From NCBI GenBank assembly GCA_963920635.1, contig OY987298.1:111280035-111344034 (forward strand): a stretch of 64,000 nucleotides of DNA, given 5' to 3'. The position numbers were made by a program, and so were the translations under genes. Within the stretch, counting starts at the first letter, position 1; every line of letters starts with the position of its first letter. This DNA is from Pseudeuparius sepicola. Lineage: Eukaryota > Arthropoda > Insecta > Coleoptera > Anthribidae. This document shows, in pieces, positions 58,230-64,000 of this stretch. Below the pieces are notes generated by a model, which made no database searches, had not been told where the DNA came from, and saw nothing but the letters and a program-made list of their open reading frames with translations.

Positions 58230-58385
58230 ATGTTCAACCAACAGCTAGCAGACCAACAGGGATTGGTTTCCTGTCCATACGTCAACAGTCATAAAATTAA
58301 GAAGTCACGCCTACGGATGCACTTGTTGAAATGTCGGAGGCAGTTGAATCATGTTCCCGAGGTCAACTGGCAAGAGTATTTCTAA
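58230..58385 (+). CDS. CHHC zinc-finger micro-protein
   Basis: The frame encodes 51 residues. Cys15, His21, His31 and Cys35 are spaced C-x5-H-x9-H-x3-C within VSCPYVNSHKIKKSRL and MHLLKC, an exact fit to the CHHC (U11-48K-type) zinc finger. In known proteins this finger binds RNA: U11-48K (minor spliceosome), TRM13 (tRNA methylation) and GTSF1/Asterix (piRNA silencing, usually two fingers). A single finger with its own TATA box and no stop suggests a retained accessory gene. A viral role against small-RNA silencing would be attractive but is inference. A host-derived capture is possible. Confidence 0.72.
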   Translation: MFNQQLADQQGLVSCPYVNSHKIKKSRLRMHLLKCRRQLNHVPEVNWQEYF

Positions 58386-58525
58386 CGAATTAATAAAGAA
58401 GAAGAAGAATTATTCACCTTCAGGAATCCACCTCGGATTAGGCCAGAGTAAATATTTTGTGTGAATATAAAATAGAAGCTTATTTGATAACTTTATTAAC
58501 ATAAGTTCCAACTGAATACAACACC

Positions 58526-58669
58526 ATGCCTGTGTCAATAAAATATAAATGTACAACATGCGGTGGGGCAACAGATACACCCAATACTTCATGTATTTCA
58601 TGTAGCACCAAGAATTTATTAAAAGATGTGACAAAACACATTCCTTCACATTATTTTAGTCCTAAATAA
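58526..58669 (+). CDS. Zinc-ribbon-like micro-protein
   Basis: The frame encodes 47 residues starting MPVSIKYKCTTCGG. Cysteines 9, 12, 23 and 26 form C-x2-C-x10-C-x2-C, a zinc-ribbon-like pattern, followed by a helical tail. It follows the CHHC gene on the same strand and ends 47 bases before the convergent minus-strand gene. The function is unknown. Its small size means chance cannot be excluded, but four paired cysteines in 18 residues are unusual. Confidence 0.5.
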   Translation: MPVSIKYKCTTCGGATDTPNTSCISCSTKNLLKDVTKHIPSHYFSPK

Positions 58670-58715
58670 ATGTATTAGGGTAATAAAAGATTTATTAACT
58701 TTGTGTGTTTTTAAT

Positions 58716-59396
58716 TTAATAAAACCTCCTACTATACAAATCAGCTAATACAAACTCCTCGTTGAATGAGAGGAGCTCAAAAATACAGTATGCATTAATA
58801 TTATCTGATACAGTACGTAGTGATTTTATAATATCTATAGCATTTATATTATAGTTATATTTTAATAACAAATCATTCACTTCATCTAACATATTATAAT
58901 AAAAATCCAATAAGTTATATTTTAATATTAAATTAATTTTTGAGGTTATTTTACAATCAATTGTAAGCAACTGCATTACATCATTAGCAGTGAAATAAAA
59001 ATGAATATCGTCTTTAGAAAGCACAATCATCAAATAGTTGACACCTGGGTACACGCTCAATTTCAAATTGGAGCTGAATTCTTTTGGTGGTATTGCAACA
59101 TCTTCACCCAATTTTTCAAGGATTTTGTTTAATTCCACTGTAAACTGGAACCATTCAAAACGGTCCATGGATATAGGATTTGACGGATCCAGCAGGTTTA
59201 TAATAATTTGCACTGCTGGTTTGGAGAATCATAGGGGGCTGAGTCCACAGTTTATCACATGCAGATTTTCCGGCTTGAGCACAAATTGTGTACTTAGCAA
59301 CAGTTGCTTTTCATTGTGGACCGCTTCATCGTAACCATTCAAAACACGATTAACCTCGTTATGTTCGCTGCTAGTGCTGTACCCCGATTCACTCAT
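58716..59396 (-). pseudogene. Unknown gene downstream of integrase, one in-frame stop
   Basis: The ATG at 59396 starts MSESGYSTSSEHNEVNRVLN. A TGA occurs at 59231-59229 and the same frame then runs open to 58716, for about 226 codons in all. The sequence after the stop is leucine/isoleucine/aspartate-rich and probably alpha-helical at its end (LLDFYYNMLDEVNDLLLKYN). The start lies only 4 bases beyond the integrase stop, so the two were probably on one transcript. I do not recognise the family. Confidence 0.6.
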
Positions 59397-59400
59397 GGTG

Positions 59401-60348
59401 TCAAACTACATCTGTGGCCCTTATCCAGGAGTCATGTGTTTTATCGAAACCCAACCAGCGAATCAACACTTTATCCCCCCTCCTTCTTAATACTTTCTCC
59501 ACAAGGTAAACATTTGGATTCGCTGCTTTTTGCAATTCTTAGCTGTAAAAGCCGCCCTTTATCGGATTCCCCTGCACATCTTCAAGCAAATAAGTCATGG
59601 GTGTGGTTTTTTGAGTTTTAACAATTTTAAATAATTCCGTGCTCCAATTAGGGGTGTAGCCCTTCTCAAAAATATGCTTGGCTTTGCTGATGCGAACCAT
59701 ATCGCCCTTTTTGAACTTTGATATTTCAAAAACTGTAGGATAGCTGAAGGTTCTAAGTAAAGCAGCCTCGTTACTTTTATTTACATCTTTTGGCCTCATT
59801 CCAGTAGTTCTATGTCTTCTATTATTGTATTTATCAACAATTGTAGATAATATATCAATCCACTTATATGTGCCATTTAGGCTAAAGTATTTAAATAATT
59901 GTTCCTTTAACGTACGTATAACCCTCTCCACTATTGCTGCTTTTGTTATGCTAAATGTACTATAATAATTAATTTTAAACTTTTTTCATTAGATTTTGAA
60001 AATGCAAGTTGTAGAATTCTTTTCCATGATTACTTTGCAAGTTTCGTGGGTGCCGTTGAGAGTTTCAGTATTTTATCAAAGGCCTTTGTCACTTCTTCAC
60101 CAGTCTTAGATTTAAGGGCTTCACACCAAACGTACTTGGAAAAACAGTCAATTACTACAAGAATAAACTTAAATTTGATATTATGAGCTGTATATTGATC
60201 TAACGGGGCGAGGTCAACCTGCCAGAGGTCATCCAATCCTTTAATAATGGTCACGACGACGACGAGGGTATTTTTTCAATGCTCGTCTGTGTAATTCATT
60301 CACAATTTGAATCTTTTCTTTACTATGCTTTGTTTTCGTTGCTTTCAT
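59401..60348 (-). pseudogene. INT: Retroviral-type integrase with chromodomain, broken
   Basis: The start at 60348 opens a lysine-rich N-terminal part (KEKIQIVNELHRRALKKYP). The RVE core has the first Asp in LWQVDLAPLDQY (~60215), second box QSNHGKEFYN (~60025) where the expected catalytic Asp is Asn, and the Glu in IVERVIRTLKEQ (~59935). After the core, an SH3-like part (FKKGDMVRISKAKHIFEKGY) and, beyond a TAA at 59541-59539, a chromodomain-like end (KVLIRWLGFDKTHDSWI) finish at 59401. Frame changes lie near 60250-60262 (a CGT run), near 60030 and near 59975. Such integrases insert Polintons with a 6-bp duplication, and the chromodomain can guide site choice. It is inactive as read. Confidence 0.9.
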
Positions 60349-60628
60349 TATGTTTTTGATATTCGTAAACCCTTATTCTATACAAAATTTCACGCAGTTG
60401 TTTTTCTTGAATTTCAATATGTGACTGTAAAGCTTTTTTTATTTCAGAAAGTGAATCATCGACGTATTTCTTGTTAGTTGCATCACCCAATGCTTTCGGA
60501 GCCTTAAGATTGCTGATTTTTAAATTTCTCGCATCTATATGACCTTCAGGAGTAAAAGTTAAACCGCCTGTGTGAATACTTGGACGTGAATAAATTCTTG
60601 AATATTGACCAAACTTATTTATACTCAT
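60323..60628 (-). CDS. Small fibre-like virion protein
   Basis: An uninterrupted 101-residue frame begins MSINKFGQYSRIYSRPSIHT. The middle phrase LKAPKALGDATNKKYVDDSL resembles the D-A-x-N/T-K-x-Y-V-D motif at trimeric coiled-coil starts of phage and viral fibres, and a heptad helix follows (SEIKKALQSHIEIQEKQL). This small gene usually neighbours the integrase in insect Polinton-like elements. It overlaps the integrase start by 26 bases. A receptor-binding or spike-base role is inference. Confidence 0.6.
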   Translation of the reverse strand: MSINKFGQYSRIYSRPSIHTGGLTFTPEGHIDARNLKISNLKAPKALGDATNKKYVDDSLSEIKKALQSHIEIQEKQLREILYRIRVYEYQKHNESNENKA

Positions 60629-60669
60629 GTTGTGAATGGTGATAACCTTGTAATGTGCTTGTATTTATA

Positions 60670-61220
60670 TTACAAAATTATGTGAGCCTCTTTTAATTCT
60701 GTCTCTATAGCGGTTATGTCATTATCGTGAGAGGTGTTTCCAGCATTTTTAGAAGCAATAAGAAGCATTAATCTATCCACTAATTCATTCACATCATCCC
60801 AATAAATATACTCGACTGTTTTTTTATTGTAAATTAAATGCATACCAGTACCCGAACGTGTTTTTGGTTTAGCTGGAGATTTTCCTGGTTTGAAAATGGG
60901 TCTAATAATTTTAAAATATTTTGATAGTTTTGAGCTTTTTAATTTGCCTCTGGTATCAAGATGTGCCCCAGTTAATTTTAAAATCTCGATATATTTTGCA
61001 AAGTCTTCGTCTGTGTATTTTGGATCAGTATAAAAAATCAAATCGTATAGTCCTGATGTTCCCTCAAAATTCTTTCCCCTAACAATTATATCTCCACTAC
61101 TATCAAATTCAATATTTTTACCGGCTAGCAAAAATTTTGATTGAGATGCGTCATAAACGGGACCATATACTTTATCAATTTTCTTTGAATTATCACGATG
61201 GTCTTGTATATATTGTTTTG
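60670..61220 (-). pseudogene. 5'-truncated conserved Polinton gene of unknown function
   Basis: From 61220 downwards a frame contains KKIDKVYGPVYD (before the first ATG-like start), FEGTSGLYDLIFYTDPKYTD, KYFKIIRPIF and a C-terminal SGTGMHLIYNKKT ... LLIASKNAGNTSHDNDIT. I recognise this as a family common in insect Polinton-like elements (DUF8207-like by memory). Complete relatives are about twice as long, with an N-terminal coiled region. Here the N-terminal half is missing, and upstream DNA (61240-61460) is unrelated and partly GC-rich, so the gene is truncated or interrupted. Confidence 0.6.
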
Positions 61221-61239
61221 CTATTTTAGGATAGGACCT

Positions 61240-61690
61240 CTCCTGAACATAATAAAAGAAAAAAATACCGAGCGCTACTTGAATCTAACAAATAGAATTG
61301 ACAATTGCCCGGCTCCGCCCGGGATTATAATCTCACCGCGTCGGCTTTCGCCTTCGCCCCGCGTCACAAGCAATCTTAAAGCCGGGTTGAGACGGGTGAT
61401 AGTCAACTGGTCTCATAATTACGTAATGCGCTTGAAAGTTGAATATCGTATAAACTAAGGACTCTACAAAAAAATGTTTCAAATAAAAGTCGTAGCATAT
61501 CAAAGGGTCTAATCAAATGTTTATAAAAGAAAATTCACAAATGACGTTTTCAAGGTCATATGACAATTAAGTTGGTTTTTTCAATGACAACCTGCTGTTT
61601 TTATTTGATAAAAGCATTTAGCTTCTTTCTCGGAATATATTTCATTAGAAACATTTTTTTCTAGATTGTTGCAAAATTAAATTTTCTAGC
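61240..61690. other. Unassigned stretch, partly GC-rich
   Basis: A GC-rich patch at 61300-61400 has a short palindrome (CCCGGCTCCGCCCGGG). No gene is seen. It may be a small insertion that cut the gene ending at 61220. Confidence 0.35.
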
Positions 61691-61703
61691 GATTGCGCCT
61701 TGG

Positions 61704-61710
61704 TATATAA
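61704..61710 (+). promoter_or_regulatory. TATA box for the gene at 61778
   Basis: TATATAA is followed by AGAGCGG and, about 30 bases later, by a possible start CACATAGCAGAG. The ATG at 61778 suits a leader of about 45 bases. Confidence 0.6.
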
Positions 61711-61777
61711 AGAGCGGATGGTTTATCCACATAGCAGAGCTGTGCAAACACTGAACCACATCAACATATTCGTAAAT

Positions 61778-62366
61778 ATGAGTGCCTTTGTAAATATTGA
61801 CTTTAAGGCGTATCTTGCCTCACACCGAGTGTTATTTCAGCATTGCCACGGTGATTCATTGACTTATATACTACAAAAACAAGATTTTATTATCCCAAAC
61901 GAGTGGTTTGAAAAAGTTGCCAAGCAAGAACTTCATGAAATTTGTACCTATCGTTTAATGTTGGAAAAAAACAGCATATTGATAATTACGTGATACAAAT
62001 CATTAATATATGTGACGCCGAAAACATTGAACAAATAATTTTTTTACGCTCGATGGACTTCTGAAGAAACATGGTTTGGACTCTGGGCTCCAATATAAGA
62101 TGTATATTCTTAACATATTAAGTGAAGAATACCTTTTAGAACAGTCGTATCCTACCAAGAACTTAACTTTAAATTATAGGGATTTATTAATATGTATTGA
62201 TGATTTTATATGTGCGGCCGCTTTGAGGGATTTTACAAAGGCACTAAATGATATGAAATTAACCTATAAATTTGAACCTATACATAATGAGCGTCATAAT
62301 GCATATTTTGAAATGGCTACAAAAGAATATAAAAAAAATATGAAGAGGATTAAAAAGCTATTCTAG
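61778..62366 (+). pseudogene. Unknown rightmost gene, frameshifted
   Basis: The ATG at 61778 starts MSAFVNIDFKAYLASHRVLF. The frame ends at 61993, and the coding pattern resumes in another frame after about 61990 and again from 62076 to 62366 (ILNILSEEYLLEQSYPTKN ... KEYKKNMKRIKKLF). At least two frame changes are needed to connect them. The product would be about 195 residues, mostly helical. I do not recognise it. It has its own TATA box and a poly(A)-type AATAAA near 62476. Confidence 0.55.
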
Positions 62367-62369
62367 GAT

Positions 62370-63149
62370 GGGATTGTGGTCCAGACTCCGGTCACTGGCC
62401 ATCTACCAAAGTGAAGGATTATAAAATGACAATTTCATTATTATATACATTCGTAGATAATATTTCTGTTTAAAATAAAACTTCTTTTAACCTACATGTC
62501 TTATTTTGCTCCTTAAACGAGATATACATTTATGCCTACCAAATTCAAATTATGGCGACTGCGGCGGGGTACATAGATTCTCACATTAATAGCGAAGTCG
62601 TTCTTTTAACGAACTAGAGTTCAAATTATGTTGACCGCGTTGGGATATTAGACATGTGAATTCTAATTTTTTAATGGACTTCGCTTTTATCAGATATTTG
62701 GCTAAATTTTGTTTATTTCTGGCGAGGTGGTCTGGTAGAAATGAGACGTGAAGGTAGTTCGTATTCACAGATTTGAAACTCAGCTATGGCAGTGGCTGGG
62801 ATAGGTGACCAAAGGCTTAAAAAAAAAGTTCGGGATCAGATGTTTTTTAACATTGTCACTGCGCGTTCCTCGCTGCAATGCCTTGAACTGTGTGGGGCAG
62901 TGACGAGAGTTTGTAAACACCATTAGGTTTAATTAGTTTAAGTTTACTTTAGGTTAATGTTACTTTAGCATAAGTTTACTTTAAGGTAGTTGGTGTTTCT
63001 TGGATCTGCCTGTACCCACCCGTCGAAAACAAATATGCGTTTGTATATACTGACCGTACAAGTACCATTAGTTTTCGGTAAATTGAGGTGGCACAGAAAG
63101 TTTGAGGTATTGAATTACGACGTAAGGATAGGATACTTCCCTACCCGGA
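62370..63149. other. Gene-free stretch inside the element
   Basis: No gene is seen. TTTACTTTAGGTTAATGTTA-type short repeats occur at 62940-62985. Confidence 0.5.
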
Positions 63150-63320
63150 GGTTGTACCGCTTACGCCGGACCACGTAATTCCTTTGGGTATGGGGGGGAT
63201 CCGGCCCCTTGTCAAAATGGCAGGGGGTTTTGCTGCCGCGGCATTTGGCAGGGGGCTCGGACCCAGGCCCCCGACCGCCGATTCGCAAGCCCCTTTTCCA
63301 AGCATTGCGCTACGCCTGGA
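63150..63320 (-). mobile_element. Probable tRNA-derived SINE (GC-rich)
   Basis: On the minus strand, GGCGTAGCGCAATGCTTGG (A-box-like) is followed about 30 bases later by GGGTCCGAGCCCC (B-box-like), the internal promoter arrangement of tRNAs and tRNA-derived SINEs. The following part is GC-rich with the words CCCCCTGCCA and TTTTGACAAGGGG. The block contrasts sharply with the AT-rich neighbourhood. No acceptor stem closes, so it is not a tRNA gene. Confidence 0.45.
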
Positions 63321-63490
63321 CCTTTTCCGAAAGCCGCCGCCGCCGCCGCTGGTCGCCGCTGGTCGGCCGCGCTGCCGCCGCCGCCCGTAACCGGGCACCG
63401 CGGTGCTCGATAAGCGAGAGCCTCGCCCAGCGTAGCTCCCGACTGCATGTAAGATACAAGCGCCACAGCTCCCGGCTACGGTCGGGCAAT
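63321..63490. other. GC-rich CG-repeat block beside the SINE-like sequence
   Basis: A CCG/CGG-rich stretch (GCCGCCGCCGCCGCTGG at about 63332) followed by moderately GC-rich sequence. Frames run in every phase, as is usual for such composition, so I call none. It may be part of the same inserted unit. Confidence 0.4.
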
Positions 63491-63535
63491 GGAGTAAACA
63501 TTATTAAGTGCTACCAGTTTCGTTTAATTTGCAAC

Positions 63536-64000
63536 AAATAAAGATTGGAATTTATATGATTCGTTTCGATGCTACGTTACTCATAATAAAACGCTGGCTG
63601 ATGTTTAAACCTTTATTAAAAATAATTACGAGATATTTTCAAACACAGGCTACCATGACGCTTTTATATTCCTTTATTAAGTACGTTTTATGACTAATAC
63701 ATTCAAGATTAATTTAACACAAATTACAACAAGACTATTTATTTGAAGTATACTCAGAATTCCATGTTAATTTTCTATTCCCCCAATGACCATATTTCAA
63801 ACTGTTTTTTCCCATATCCAGTTGTTCTTTGTAAACCAACGCATATTTTTCATTGGAAAAATGTTCGAGGCACGGTTTGAACGCAAAATGGTCTCCCCGA
63901 ACGTTGTTTGCACCACCTTGCCAGAGAGAATTTTCATTGGCACGCCTTCATTCAATTCCACTAACTTTACCGTCGGTTTCTGAGACAAGCAACCAACTTT
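63536..64000. repeat. Right terminal inverted repeat (cut by window end)
   Basis: Reverse complement of 45808-46334 with two deletions (49 and 13 bases) and about 11 substitutions. The match continues up to base 64000, so the true end of the element is outside the window. Confidence 0.92.
63775..64000 (-). pseudogene. Right copy of the TIR-encoded protein gene, broken and partial
   Basis: It corresponds to 45808-46095. A 49-base deletion bounded by a GC microhomology removes the central strands of the predicted fold and shifts the frame. A second deletion of 13 bases lies near the 3' end. The start codon would be about 20 bases beyond the window. Confidence 0.85.

Larger units (their letters stand above)
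45808..64000. mobile_element. Polinton/Maverick (adintovirus-like) element, right end cut by window
   Basis: The element is bounded by long inverted repeats (45808-46334 and 63536-64000). It encodes the diagnostic set: protein-primed B-family DNA polymerase, retroviral-type integrase with a chromodomain, adenain-like protease, and major and minor capsid proteins. Its visible length of 18.2 kb matches the usual 15-20 kb. Such elements are endogenous or proviral forms of virus-like agents of animals. Genes are in blocks: virion proteins on + (46.8-51.1 kb), polymerase on + (54.4-58.1 kb), integrase cluster on - (58.7-61.2 kb). Numerous stops and frameshifts show that this copy is defective. I found no packaging ATPase. 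Foreign insertions are a palindromic element (51569-52480) and a probable SINE (63150-63320). Confidence 0.93.

Noticed and set aside
59038..59621. Plus-strand frames opposite the integrase cluster
   Set aside because: Shadows of the minus-strand integrase and its neighbour.
46848..60348. Alternative genetic code (stop readthrough) to explain many in-frame stops
   Set aside because: All three stop codons occur in frame and frameshifts are also present, which fits decay rather than recoding.
63184..63541. Several overlapping long frames on both strands
   Set aside because: All phases are open because the block is CCG-rich. Alanine/proline/arginine-rich translations carry no signal.

Overview
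The window looks like AT-rich, repeat-dense nuclear DNA of an arthropod, most likely an insect. The evidence is GT-AG introns, TATA-box promoters, poly(A) signals, non-LTR retrotransposon relics, pogo-like and Tc1/IS630-like transposases, and dozens of palindromic TA-flanked elements. I cannot fix the order of insect. I found no complete host housekeeping gene, no standard tRNA or rRNA gene and no CRISPR array.

Region 1 (1-24 kb) is gene-poor. It holds a hAT-type miniature element with a perfect 8-bp target duplication, a broken DDE transposase on the minus strand, several long palindromic elements nested inside one another at TA dinucleotides (9.2-10.5 kb and 12.0-15.5 kb), a palindromic element enclosing a Penelope-like relic with a hammerhead-like core (17.8-19.3 kb), and a roughly 0.55-kb direct duplication whose units each carry a 5S-rRNA-like stretch (20.4-21.6 kb).

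Region 2 (22-45 kb) contains three related pogo-like elements: a broken one (22.4-26.6 kb), an almost complete one with exact TIRs, TA duplication, an intron and a C-terminal zinc finger (33,318-35,947), and an internally deleted one (43,570-44,868). Between them lies a decayed non-LTR retrotransposon (27.4-32.0 kb), split just after its FADD catalytic box by a 1.18-kb palindromic element.

Region 3 (45.8 kb to beyond the window end) is the main feature: a virus-like Polinton/Maverick (adintovirus-like) element of at least 18.2 kb. Its terminal inverted repeats are visible at 45,808-46,334 and 63,536-64,000. The + strand of the left half is a virion module: phospholipase A2-like/hydrophobic virion protein, adenain-like protease, penton-like minor capsid protein, a small ORF and the double-jelly-roll major capsid protein. 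The right half holds protein-primed DNA polymerase B, two zinc-finger micro-ORFs, and a minus-strand cluster with a chromodomain integrase, a fibre-like protein and a conserved protein of unknown function. The major capsid, protease and several small genes are open. Polymerase, integrase, penton and the PLA2 gene carry stops or frameshifts, and two catalytic aspartates appear to be replaced. I could not find the packaging ATPase. This copy is therefore a non-autonomous endogenous relic, although some genes remain readable.

The most interesting leads are a single CHHC zinc-finger micro-ORF resembling fingers of the piRNA factor GTSF1, an in-frame A-AAA-AAA heptamer joining a small ORF to the polymerase frame, a small gene family that is both TIR-encoded and present internally, and a clearly spliced accessory gene beside a palindromic insertion.
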